Source: Sophora flavescens
Lineage: Eukaryota; Streptophyta; Magnoliopsida; Fabales; Fabaceae
NCBI GenBank assembly: GCA_030762895.1
Contig: JAUPTC010000225.1
Location: forward strand, 1 to 64,000
DNA: 64,000 bases
Direction: 5' to 3'
Part shown: positions 49,501 through 60,558 of the stretch, piece by piece
How positions within the stretch are numbered: position 1 is the stretch's first letter
How the letters are laid out: each line of letters opens with the position of its first letter
Notes under the pieces: generated by a model
What the model was told of the DNA's origin: nothing
Database searches by the model: none
What the model saw: only the letters and a program-made list of their open reading frames with translations
Made by a program: the position numbers and the translations under genes

Positions 49501-50200
49501 GCCATCCTTGTTGGTTTCACCTCACCACCTTCAAGCTTGTTCAAAATTGAAAGCGGCATCAAGTTGATACTCGCTCCCAAGTCACATAAGGCCTTCCCAA
49601 TAGCAACACTCCCAATAGTGCAAGGGATTGTAAAACTACCAGGATCTTTAAGCTTTGGAGGTAGCTTTCTCAAGTATCGCGCTACACTCCTCTGTCAAGG
49701 CAACAGTCTCACCTTCTTTGAATTTCCTTTTCTTTGTGAGCAACTCCTTCATGAACTTTGCATAGGTTGGCATTTGCTCTAGTGCTTCAGCAAAGGGTAT
49801 GTTGATTTGTAACCTCTTGAAGATGTCAAGGAACTTGGCAAACTGTTCTTCCTTCTCCTTTTTCTTGATCAAATGAGGATATGGCAACTTCACATAAGAG
49901 GGGATCACTTGAGGTTTGTCTCCATCTTTCAAAATCTGACTTTTGGTTCTCCTCAAAATCAATTTTCATCTACTAATTTTTCCCTCTTGTCTTTTTCATT
50001 GTCTTTTTCTTCCTCTTCTACTACAACCTCCTTGCCTTTTTCTTTATTCAAATCAGCTTTTTTCAGCATTCACTGCTTTTTTCATCAACTGTCCGATTTT
50101 TCACCAAGGGCTCACCACTCTCTTCCTCAAGGCTTTTACCACTCCTCAACACAATAGCCTTGCAAGTGCGCTTTTAGGATTAGTTTGAGTATTACCTGAA
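46549..50200 (-). pseudogene. pol: pol of element E (protease, RT, RNase H, integrase up to F insertion)
   Basis: Protease has ALCDLGASINLMPL (near 49570). Reverse transcriptase (48922 to about 48000) has FMDDFSVFG near 48270. RNase H has TDHAVIKYF near 47650. Integrase has HCHNSPYGGHYNG with CDKCQ, then the catalytic D in WGIDFMGP, D in ISDGGSHF and E in AEVSNRE. It ends with HLPV followed by a TAG at 46549-46551, a few bases before F. Frame changes occur near 49660, 48920 and 47850, and the link to gag (50200-49963) is degraded. The C-terminal piece continues at 42799. Confidence 0.87.
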
Positions 50201-50276
50201 AAATCGCTGCTAGATCGCTTCTGCTTGTTGCTTTGCAATCTGTCCAACTTGAACCTCCAAGTTCTTTATAGAAGCA

Positions 50277-51401
50277 TCAATGTTTTTTCTGGTTTGACAT
50301 GGACATCTGCATGAACCGATTGAGGTGTTTTCCAAGATAGAAGTCCCGGTCTTGAGGTGGTGGTGTGGGTTGAGGCTTGCTTGCTTGTCCAACATCTTGT
50401 TTCCAACCAAAACTCAGTTGATTCCTCCATCCTTGGTTGTAGTTGTTGGAGTATTGGTTGTTGCCTGGCCGCCCATAGTTCCCCATATAATTAGCTTCCT
50501 CATGGCAACTAGGCGGTGCCTCACATCTTCCATTATCATGATCCCCACCACAAAAATCACATCGCATTACTTGTTGAGGTGGCATGGTTGTCCCTTGAAC
50601 AGTTTGGAGTTGTTGTGGGAGTTGAGCGAGTTGCTTGGTAATGGACTCTAGTTGTTGTGTCATGAGTTTATTCTGAGCCAAAAGTGCAGATTGTGAATCT
50701 AACTCCAACACTCCCCTTCTTGATGTGGGACCCCAATCATAATGCATCAAATAGTCATTCAAGGTCATAGCCTCTATCAAAATCAGTGCTTCCTCTGCTG
50801 TCTTTGTGTTCATGGATCCTCCAGCTGAGGCATCCAACATATACCAGGTTGATGGCCTCAGTCCATTGCTGAATGTTTGCATTTGGGTATGATCATCAAA
50901 CCCATGATTTGGACATCTTCGGAGCAATTCCTTAAACCTTTCCCAGGCGTCATGAAGAGTCTCACCTTCTTGTTGAGCAAAGCTTATGATGTCACCCCTT
51001 GTCTTGACAAATCTTGAGGTGGGGAAGAACCTTGCCAGAAATTTTGCCTCTAAATCATCCCATGCAGTAATGCTCCCCCTTGGTTGAGATTGGAGCCAAG
51101 CCTTGGCCCTATCCCTTAAAGAGAAGGGAAACGCCCTTAGGCGGATTGCATCCTCAAAGGCACCATTATGCTTCATCGTATCACATATCTCGATGAAGTT
51201 GGAGATATGACTATTGGGATCTTCCTTTTCCAACCCGGCAAACTGATTTTGTGCAACCAAATTCAAAAGAGCTGGCTTGATTTCAAAATTGTTACAGTTA
51301 ATTGGGGGCCTCACTATGCTAGTGACATGCCGATTGATATCGGTATTGCCGTAGTCACCAAGTGTCCTCCATGGTGGAGCACCTTCACCATTGGCTGCCA
51401 T
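50277..51401 (-). pseudogene. gag: gag of element E
   Basis: From the ATG at 51401 (MAANGEGAPPWRTLGDYGNT) an open frame of 374 codons covers the gag core (FLARFFPTSRFVKTRGDI) and the knuckle CDFCGGDHDNGRC (CX2CX3HX4C). It closes at 50277, where relatives continue. A helical segment (IDASIKNLEVQVGQIAKQQA) is visible in another frame just beyond, so a frameshift ended the frame. This is the longest intact gag in the window. The 340 bp between it and the primer site is a non-coding leader. Confidence 0.85.
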
Positions 51402-51744
51402 TCTGAGTTTTTCTTGAGGAACTTGAGAGGTGGAAGTCTCTTGTTCTTCTTGTTGTTGTTCTAACAGTTTCTGCTCTCTTGCTTGCTTTCGATTCTTCCT
51501 AGCTGTTCTTTAAATCTCAGGATCGTGGAGGAGTTGGTCAGCTGGGATAGTACCTCGTATACACAAACAGTCTAGCAAACAAGAGTATTAGCAGTAAAAG
51601 TCATCACACAAATAGCAAATATACCAGAAAAATATGACAGCAAGCCCAAAACACAGAAAAATGACAGCAAACAGATCACCACAAATTTTTTTTGCTTTTG
51701 CTTAAATTAGTAACCGAAATGGATATGCTAATATTGAAACACAG

Positions 51745-51762
51745 TCCCCGGCAACGGCGCCA
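51745..51762 (-). other. Primer-binding site of element E (tRNA-Asp)
   Basis: The minus strand reads TGGCGCCGTTGCCGGGGA, 6 nt from the 5' LTR that starts at 51769. Confidence 0.93.
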
Positions 51763-51768
51763 AAAACT

Positions 51769-53171
51769 TGTTGATGAAGTCTAGGAAAGTATACCTAGTC
51801 ATGCAAGTAATACGGTGGTGAGACCGTTTATCTTTCCCACGAGGACTGTGACAATTACTAACACGTACCGAATCAATTACTATCTAAGCGGATATTTGGA
51901 TTGAAGGGAGCTCGATAGTAAATACCAAGCCCAAATAAGATTTAAACCTAAAACAAACAAAATAAAGAGAAAAGTTCTTTGTGGGTTTTTGTCGAACACT
52001 CGGAAGGCAGTTAAAGGAATTCTTCAAATATAAGAACAACGTTGGGATTAGGTTCACTAAACTTCATCCCCATGCAATGTCATGACTCATAAACAGTTTC
52101 TACTTCAATTATGACAATCAATCCACTAAATTACTCAAGCCCCGATTCCTCGGATGACAAGAGCCTAAATCCACTAATAGACCCTAATTCCTTAGGTGGC
52201 CTAGATTAGTGAATTCGCATTAAGATTAGGGGTTGTGCGATTACTAGTAAACCAAACTCCATTCCTAGATGCAAGGGTTACTAGGTGATTGATCTCGATC
52301 CGGTTCTAATACGAATTTCCCAATTGCATATCAAAACACTAATCGAGTCATGGGGGTGATAGCCACAACAAGCATTAAGCATAGACAATCAATCACTCAA
52401 TAGAGAAGTAAAAACTAAATTACAAAATAAAGTCAGATACATGAGAATTCAGAATTAGCTACACCTAACCCCAACAATTGGGTTTAGCTACTCATAATCA
52501 TAGCCAAAACCAAAGAAGAATAGATGAGAGGGAGGAAAAACTCCATGGAATCCTTGTGCCACTGCCCCTGTTTCAGAGAGAATATTTTAGGGTTCAAAAA
52601 CTGTTTTTCTTCTGTTCTGCTCGTGCTCCTTTATAGATCAGGATTCGCGTCACGGCCGGGACGCTTCTCGCCTTGGCACGCATTCAAATATTGGAACATC
52701 ACGGTAGTGATGCCCATCACGGCAGGCCGTGATAGCTTCTGCCTTCACCAAATGATCTGTCACGGCCGTGATGGCCGTCACGACTTGGCCGTGACAGATT
52801 CTGCCATGAGGGGGTCTGGCTCCATTAACATGTCACGGTCGTGATGGGGATCACGGCTAGGCCGTGACAGCTTCTGACTTTTGCCTTCTTTTCTCTCAAT
52901 TATTTCTTAATCACAGCCGTGAGGGTCATCACGGCTAGGCCGTGATGGGCTCTGCCTGGGTCACTTTCTTCTCTTTTTAAGCTCTGTCTTCATCCAAGCT
53001 CCATCATGGCTAATCTTGAGCATTTTTCCTTGAATTCCTGCAAAACAACACCAAGAAACCGCCTCACCTGATCCAAAGTAAAAAATAATAAAATCAAATC
53101 AAATATGCCTAAACTATATGAAGAATGTATGCAAAAGTGTACAGGAATTATGGTGTGAAATCACACTATCA
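51769..53171 (-). repeat. 5' LTR of element E
   Basis: This 1403-bp LTR matches 39092-40519. Differences include small indels in the palindromic array (52649-52947). The TATA box (minus strand) is at 52628-52635. Confidence 0.93.
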
Positions 53172-53177
53172 ATACCA

Positions 53178-56100
53178 TATCCTCAAAGGTTGAAGAAAGA
53201 GGTAAAAGATCAACAATTCTCTAAGTTCTTGGATGTGTTCAAAAAGTTGCAAATTAACATCCCTTTTGCCGAAGCTCTTCAACAAATGCCTTCCTATGCC
53301 AAGTTTATGAAGGAGATTCTTACTAACAAGAGGAAGTGGAAGGAGGAGACGGTCATGCTCACGGAAGAATGTAGTGCCATACTCCAAAGGAAATTACCGG
53401 TGAAGATGAAAATTCTGGGCAGCTTTACTATCCCATGTACTATTGGTCATTTGAACATTGAAAGAGCCTTGTGTGATCTTGGTGCGAGTATCAACCTTAT
53501 GCCTCTCTCCATTTTCAAGAAGTTGGGAATTGGTGAAGTCAAGCCAACCGGGATTTCTCTCCAATTGGCGGATCGTTCCATCACTTATCCTTATGGTGTA
53601 GTGGAGGATTTATTGGTAAAAGTTGACAAGTTCATCTTCCCAGTAGACTTTGTGGTGTTGGATATAGCGGAAGATAGTGAGACTCCATTAATTCTTGGAA
53701 GACCATTCCTAGCCACGATTAGGGCTTTGATTGATGTAAATCAAGGGGAGTTGGTACTTAGAGTCCAAGATGAAAAGGCCACCTTCAATGTTTTTGAAGC
53801 AATGGGGCATCCAAGTGACAAGGATACATGTATGAGTGTGGACCTTGTGGAATCATTGACTGACAAGAGTGTGCAACAAACTTTTGAAGATTCATTGGAA
53901 GCGGCTCTTATGGGTGAGAATACAGAAGAAGAGGTATGTGAGGAAGAAGTTGAGTTTATGGTTAAATCCCTTGAGGCTTGTCTAGTTCTGAATAATGATG
54001 AAGATAAAGTTGTGGAAGATGTGCGGATTGAAGACAAGGGTGAGGCACCTAGGCTAGAGTTGAAGGAACTTCCGTCCCATCTCCGTTATGTGTTTCTTGG
54101 AGTGAATTCTTCATTCCCTGTGATCATCAGTAGTGGGTTGAACTCTTTAGAGGAAGAGAAGCTGTTAAGGGTGCTTACGGAGCACAAATTTGCAATTGGG
54201 TGGTCTATGTCAGACTTGAAAGGGATAAGTCCCTCATTTTGTATGCACAAAATTCTTTTGGAGGAAAACTTCAAGCCGGTTAGACAACCCCAAAGAAGAC
54301 TTAACTGAAACATGAAAGAAGTTGTGAGGAAGGAGGTTGTAAAGCTTTTGGATGCGGGTATAATTTATCCAATCTCCGATAGTCCTTGGGTGAGTCCGGT
54401 CCAAGTTGTTCCAAAGAAAGGACGGATGACGGTTGTTGCAAATGAAAAAAAATGAACTCATCCCCTCAAGGACCATTTCTGGATGGAGAGTGTGTATTGA
54501 CTTTAGAAGATTAAATGAGGCCACCAGAAAAGATCACTTTCCCTTGCCTTTCATTGATCAAATGCTAGAGAGGTTGGCGGGCCATGCCTTTTATTGCTTC
54601 CTTGATGGATACTCAGGGTATAACCAAATTGTGGTAGACCCAAAGGACCAAGAGAAGACTGCTTTTACTTGTCCCTATGGCGTCTATGCATACCGGAGGA
54701 TGCCATTCGGGTTGTGTAATGTGCCCGCCACTTTTCAAAGGTGAATTCTTTCCATATTCTCTGATATGACAGAAAAATTCATTGAGGTATTTATGGATGA
54801 TTTTTCTATGTTTGGTAACTCTTTTGATGATTGTCTGAAAAATCTTGCATGTGTTTTGAAAAGATGCCAAGAAACTAACCTTGTTCTAAATTGGGAAAAA
54901 TGTCATTTCATGGTTAGGGAAGGTATAGTTCTTGGTCATAAGATTTCATCACGGGGGATGAAAATTGATAAAGCAAAAATTGAAGTGATCAAAAAACTTC
55001 CCCCTCCCATGAATGTAAAAGGTGTTAGAAGCTTCTTAGGGCATGCGGGTTTCTATAGGAGATTTATAAAAGACTTTTCAAAGATTGTGAAACCCTTGTG
55101 CAAACTTTTGGTAGTTGATACTCCTTTTGTGTTTGATGATGATTGCATGCATGCTTTCCAGCTTTTAAAAGAAAACTCACCACCGCACCAGTCATTGCAC
55201 CTCCAGATTGGAGTTTGCCATTTGAGTTAATGTGTGATGCAAGCGACTATGCGGTGGGAGTCATTTTGGGTCAAAGGAAAAATAAAGTGTTGCATGTTAT
55301 TTACTATGCCAGTCTTGTGTTGAATGATGCTCAATTAAACTTTACCACGACTGAAAAAGAATTGCTTCTTCGTGGTTTTTGCATTTGATAAATTTAGATC
55401 ATACTTGTTTGGCTCTAAAACTATTGTCTACACTCGATCATTCTTCTTTGAAGTATCTCATGACTAAACAGGATGCCAAGCCAAGGCTCATTAGGTGGGT
55501 ACTTTTGCTCCAGGAATTTGATTTGGATATAAAGGACAAAAAGGAGTGGAGAATGTGGTAGCCAGACCATTTGTCTAGGCTTCCACAAGAAGATGTTCAA
55601 GCAAAAGATGAGTTGCCAATTCAAGAAGAATTCCCGATGAAAGGTTGTTTATGGTGCAAGTGGCACCGTGGTTTATGGACATTGCAAATTATAAGGCCGC
55701 AAACAAGATTCCAAAGGACTTCAATGCACAACAAAGGAAGAAGCTCATCCATGATGGTAAATACTATGTATGGGATGAACCTTACCTTTTCAAAAGAGGT
55801 TCGGATGGAATTCGAGAAGATGTATTCCGAGAAGAAGAGGTTAATGGGGTTTTGACTCACTGCCACAACTCACCTTATGGAGGACACTTTGGTGGTGAGA
55901 TAACAGCCGTGAAAATCTTGCAAAGCGGGTTATTTTGGCCCACCATTTTTAAAGACTCTAGAGCTTGGGTAATGAAGTGTGACAAGTGTCAAAGAACCCC
56001 GGAAGTATATCCAAGCGAAATGAGATGCCCTTGAAGGGTATTTTAGAGGTGGAGCTCTTTGATGTGTGGGGATCGACTTCATGGGTCCTTTCCCATCCTC

Positions 56101-56957
56101 CTACAACAACAAGTATATTCTGGTTGCGGTTGACTATGTGAGTAAATGGGTAGAAGCGGTCCCAACTGTGAAAGATGATGCAAAAACGGTGATTAATTTT
56201 GTGAGGAAGAACATATTTACCCGATTTTGAACCCCTAGAGCCATTATTAGTGATGGGGGTGCTCACTTTTGCAACAAAGAGTTCAATGCAGTGCTTCCCA
56301 AGTTTGGGGTCAATCATAAAGTTGCCACACCATACCACCCACAAACTAGTGGGCAAGTGAAGTTGTCCAATCGGGAATTGAAGAGGATTTTGGAAAAAAC
56401 CGTGAATAATGCGAGAAAGGATTGGGAAAAGAAGCTGGATGATGCACTTTGGGCCTATCGGACTGCATATAAAACACCTATTGGTATGTCACCTTACCAA
56501 TTAGTGTTTGGAAAATCATGTCACCTTCCCAGTAGAGATCCAACATCGTGCTTTTTGGGCAGTGAAGGCCCTGATCTTTGATACAAGGCTGGCCATGGAC
56601 AAGAGACTACTGCAATTGAATGAGTTGGATGAATTCCGACTCTTGGCATATGAGAGTGCAAGAATCTACAAGGAAAGAACAAAATTTTGGCATGATAAGT
56701 ACATTCTTACCAAGCATTTTGAAGAAGGCCAATCAGTTTTGCTCTTTAATTCACGTCTCAAGCTATTTCCGGGCAAGTTGAGATCGAGGTGGTTAGGTCC
56801 ATTCTATGTCAAGTCAGTTTCTCCATTTGGTGCGGTTGAATTGGTAGATCCATAGTCCGGAGACACTTTCACTGTTAATGGGCAAAGGCTCAAGCACTAC
56901 CTTGGAGGAGACTTTGATCGTCAAGCAGTCTCCATCCCTCTTAAAACACCCTCTTAG
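53178..56957 (+). pseudogene. pol: pol of element D (protease, RT, RNase H, integrase), heavily mutated
   Basis: The frame resumes after E in the same phase as gag. Protease has ALCDLGASINLMPL (near 53480). Reverse transcriptase spans about 54150-55000 with FMDDFSMFG near 54795. RNase H has CDASDYAVG. Integrase has HCHNSPYGGHFGG with CDKCQ, then WGIDF-type and ISDGGAHF motifs and a GPF tail. Lesions include a TGA at 54306, one extra A in the poly-A run near 54455, a TGA at 54742, frameshifts near 55165, 55370, 55560 and 56030, a TGA near 56227 and a TAG in the tail near 56853. This is the most decayed of the full-length elements. Confidence 0.85.
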
Positions 56958-56980
56958 AGGTCATCTGCCCGTCATGCTAG

Positions 56981-57392
56981 TGACGTTAAAGAAGCGCTTA
57001 TTGAGAGAGGTAAACCAAGTTTCCTTTTCCTTTTCCTTTTATTTTTTATTTTACCTCTTGAATAATTTGAGAAGATCAAGAGGACAAAAATCATAAATTA
57101 ATAGATTTGTAAGTGCTTTCAGGTTTAGAAGGAAGGAGGAGCAAAAGGGTAGGGAGAAACAAAGTCAGCAACCATCACGCCGAAGCCGTGACACGGTCAC
57201 GTAGTGATAAGCTAACCAGGAAGACCGAAAGGATCACGACCCAGCCGTGATAGGATCACGGGCGTGATGAGCCAGCCCCGAAGATCCAGAGAGCATCACG
57301 GCCTAGCCGTGATGGAGGTCACGGTCGTGACAGGCTTCTTCCTTTGGACCAGAATTGATCACGGCCGCCCCCGTGATGAACCTCACTGGCCG
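56981..57392 (+). repeat. Post-coding hairpin (56981-57019, decayed) and internal palindromic array of element D
   Basis: TGACGTTAAAGAAGCGCTTA is followed by a degraded version of the CTTGGGAGGCAACCCAAG hairpin. The array at 57172-57392 carries about four CACGGCCTAGCCGTG-type units with many small indels. Confidence 0.7.
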
Positions 57393-57536
57393 TGATACAA
57401 TCTCCAACAAGCTTTTGACTGGAATGTGAGCCAACACCCATTACCACTTCTGTGAGTTGTTCCAAATTTTTTTTTTTTATTTATTTTTCTTCTCTCTCCA
57501 ACTTGATTATTTACATTAGGGACAATGTAAGTTTTT

Positions 57537-58798
57537 AAGCTTGGGGTAGGGGTGTTTTTGCATTTTCATGTTTCATTCATTTAGGCATAGTTTTGCATGA
57601 TCACATGATTAGATTGCCCCTTGCTTAGATTATGCATCCAATTGTGAGAACTTAGTGCCAATTAAATTGAGATAGTGAATTTTTGAACCCAATTTTTTTA
57701 TTCTTGTGATAAGGCTACAAATACAAATTCTTGAGATGATCTTTGATAGTTGGTAATTAGCATATGGTTCCGTAGATTTGTGTTTCTCATTGATTTCCTG
57801 AACTACTAAAATGTGAGATTTTTGAGCCAAAAAGGGTACTCACTAAATCTACCCCATTCTTTGTGATAGAGTGTTGTATTCCTCTTGGATTGTATTCTCT
57901 AGAACTTGACTTGAAACCATTTTGAAGCTAAAATAATTTTTTAAAACATTTTTTAAAATGATTGAGGCACTAGGTATTTTTTTTCCGCCTTCCGAGCTTT
58001 GATTGACTAAATGCTACCCCCTTAGTTGCCCAATTTTGAGCCCGAAAGAATAAAATACTTTTCTTGGTACCTTGAAATATTTTGATGAATGATGCTTGAT
58101 AGAAGACCTTCTAAAGTATTGCACAAAAGGGTAAAAAGGTAGTTTAAAAAGTATGGGATGAGAAAGTTAGAAAAATATTTCTCTTGAATTGAAAAGCTCC
58201 CCTTCTCCAAATCAAAAAAAAGAGAGAAGAAAATAAAAGAGAGAATATAGAGAAGGGGATGACAAAAAGAAAGTGAGAAATAAAATTAAAGGAAATAAAG
58301 AAAGGCGGAAAAGTGAATCAAAACCCAAAAAGGTATTTTAGAAGATGTCGTGCTTTGCAATACTTGATATTTTGCAATCCTTTTGAAATTTCCTTTTCTT
58401 GATTTCCCCACCTAACATTAAACCCCATGGCCCCGTTACAACCAAAGTAAAAGACCTCTTGATTCTTAGATGTTTTCATTAATAAAGTAGAGATTTGGTT
58501 GATAGTCAAGCTTATGGTGGAATTCATTCCTTGAGGAAATTGAGCGAATTATCATATATCCCTAATCACTTGAGTGAGGTGAGAAGGAGTGCCCGAATCA
58601 GTGAGAATGTGAGTCAAGGATCCTAAGCGTCTAATTGGACTTGAAATTGATCGTCTCTTGGTGAATTATTTGAAAATGCCTGTTACTTGGATTAGTTACT
58701 ACTCGGGTTCTTGGTTCACTATCATTGCTCTGATTGATTATATCTTCTGGCCTTGGTTTTTGCTTGAGGACAAGCAAAGTCTTAAGCTTGGGGTGATT
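57537..58798 (+). other. Conserved non-coding 3' block of element D, with PPT at 58784-58798
   Basis: The block opens with AAGCTTGGGGTAGGGG (57537-57552) and closes with AAGCTTGGGGTGATT, the polypurine tract beside the 3' LTR. GGCCCCGTTACAACC is at 58429-58443. It is the plus-strand counterpart of the blocks in A, C and E. No coding signal is seen. Confidence 0.75.
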
Positions 58799-60229
58799 TG
58801 ATGAGTGTGATTTCACCTCATATATTTCATGTACATTTTTCATGCATTTTCGTATAGTTTAGGCATATTTAATTTGATTATTAGTTAGTTTTTATCTTGG
58901 AACAGGTGAGGCGGTTTTTGTGTGTTGTTTTGCAGAAATTATGATTAAATGCCCAAGATTTAGCCATGATGGAGCTTGGATGAAGACAGAGCCTGAAAAA
59001 AGAGAAGAAAATGAGTCAGCAAAGCCCATCACGGCTTAGCGTGATGATCATCACGGCCGTGATGGAGCAATAACCGAAGAGAAAGAAGCCAAAAGTCGAA
59101 GTTGTCACGCTGCCAGCCGTGATGGCTATCACCCGGCCGTGATGGCCAGTTGAACCCAGACCCCAAAAGTCAGAATTGGTCATGGCCTCAGCCGTGATGC
59201 CCATCACGGCCGTGACTTGCCGGATGAACCAAACAGAACCGATCACGGATGCCGTGATGAGTGTCACCTGCGGTGACAGATCTTAATTTGAAGGCGCGCC
59301 CAGGCGTAACACGCCACGCCTGGCCGTGATGGCCATCACGGTCGTGACGCACACCTATTCTATAAAAAGACCCTCACGGGAATCGTAAAGGGCATCCGTA
59401 ACCCTAAATCATACTCTGCCTCTATTTTGTGCTTCCTTCCATGGAGTTCCTTCCTTCCCTTATTCCTATTTCTTTTCCCTTGGTTTGCTATATGATTATG
59501 TGTAGCTAAACCCCTATTGTTGGGGTTAGACATGACTTTTATGAACTTGGTTGTCATATGATTTGATTGTAATACAATTTTCCTCTTTCTTTATGAATAT
59601 TTGATTCCATGCTTAATGATTTCCTTGGTCTGATCATCCTAGGAATGATTTGTTGCTTTGATAGACAATTGAAAGATTGGTGTTAAGGCATGCTCATGAA
59701 TCAAATGCCAAGTAGTTCATGAACCTAGACATAGGTCTTGGGGTGCTTGAAATCTTGTAAAATTTGTTTCTTCATGCAAAATCTCAGGTTAATCCACCTA
59801 AGACATTAGGGTTTAATTTGGGGTTTTAGGCTCATTCCACCTAAGACATTAGGGTTTGAATATTTGAGAAGATTTGATTGTCGAAATTGAATTAGGAATT
59901 ATGTTATTAATCATGTCACTGCAGTCAAGGGATGACTAGCGTAGTCTAACCCTGACAAATTCATTCATTTGTTAATCTCATCTCTGTTGCTTGTTAAGTG
60001 TTTGTCAAAATTCCTAAAAGAACAAAAATATTTTATTCTTGTCTGTTTTATTTTATTTACTTTTGCTGGGCTTAGTACTTAGTATTGAGCTCCCTTCCAT
60101 CCAAACACGATCGCCTAGATAGTAGTCCAATTTGCGAAGTGGTACTTGTCCACGATCCCTGAGAACGATATCCAGTCTCACCCCCGTATTACTTGTTTGC
60201 GACTAGGTATACTTGACGAAATCGTATCA
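58799..60229 (+). repeat. 3' LTR of element D
   Basis: This 1431-bp LTR matches 35780-37214. Differences cluster in the array (59028-59348) and just after the TATA box (59361-59368), including CAGAAC to CGTAAC. Confidence 0.93.
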
Positions 60230-60234
60230 TTCTT

Positions 60235-60558
60235 CAGTGGTTTGGTATCCGGTAGATTCGCCATGAGTGGAATGGGAATCAACCTTTCTCTCGCTTTTTG
60301 TCTTTGTAGTCTCCCACTTCTATGAAAGGTCCTTTCGATCTTGGGGTCAACTTCAATAAGATTTTCGAGACTTTGGGATTTTCGCATAAGAGAGAAAAAT
60401 TCCTGCAAAGAGAGAGGTAGATACACTAGAAAAAGAAAAGAGATAAATAAATAAAAAAGATTTAATATTTATATATATAAAAAAGGTCCAGAAAAATAAA
60501 TTTAAAAATTAAATTGAAATTCAAGAAAGCACAGTCCCCGGCAACGGCGCCAAAAACT
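60235..60558 (-). pseudogene. gag start (ATG at 60264), leader and primer site (60535-60552) of element C
   Basis: MANLPDTKPLKN begins at 60264 and runs into the insertion site of D; the rest of gag is at 35774 and below. Upstream is a charged leader frame, then TGGCGCCGTTGCCGGGGA (minus strand), 6 nt from the 5' LTR. Confidence 0.75.

Larger units (their letters stand above)
39092..53171 (-). mobile_element. LTR retrotransposon E: Athila-like, full-length, hosts F
   Basis: The ends TGTTGACG and CTATCA are flanked by ATACA (39087-39091) and ATACC (53172-53176), within D's gag-pol and opposite to it. LTRs are 39092-40519 and 51769-53171. Without F it is about 10.3 kb. It has the primer site, gag, protease, reverse transcriptase, RNase H, integrase, hairpin, internal array and 3' block. 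Its LTRs and 3' block are close to those of non-autonomous A, which makes an E-like element a candidate source of A's enzymes. Confidence 0.93.
35780..60229 (+). mobile_element. LTR retrotransposon D: Athila-like, full-length, old, hosts E
   Basis: The ends TGATGAG and CGTATCA are flanked by TCCTT (35775-35779) and TTCTT (60230-60234), one mismatch, in the start of C's gag. LTRs are 35780-37214 and 58799-60229. Without E the element is about 10.4 kb. It has the primer site, gag, all pol domains, hairpin, internal array, conserved 3' block and polypurine tract. Many stops and frameshifts show it is dead. Confidence 0.93.
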
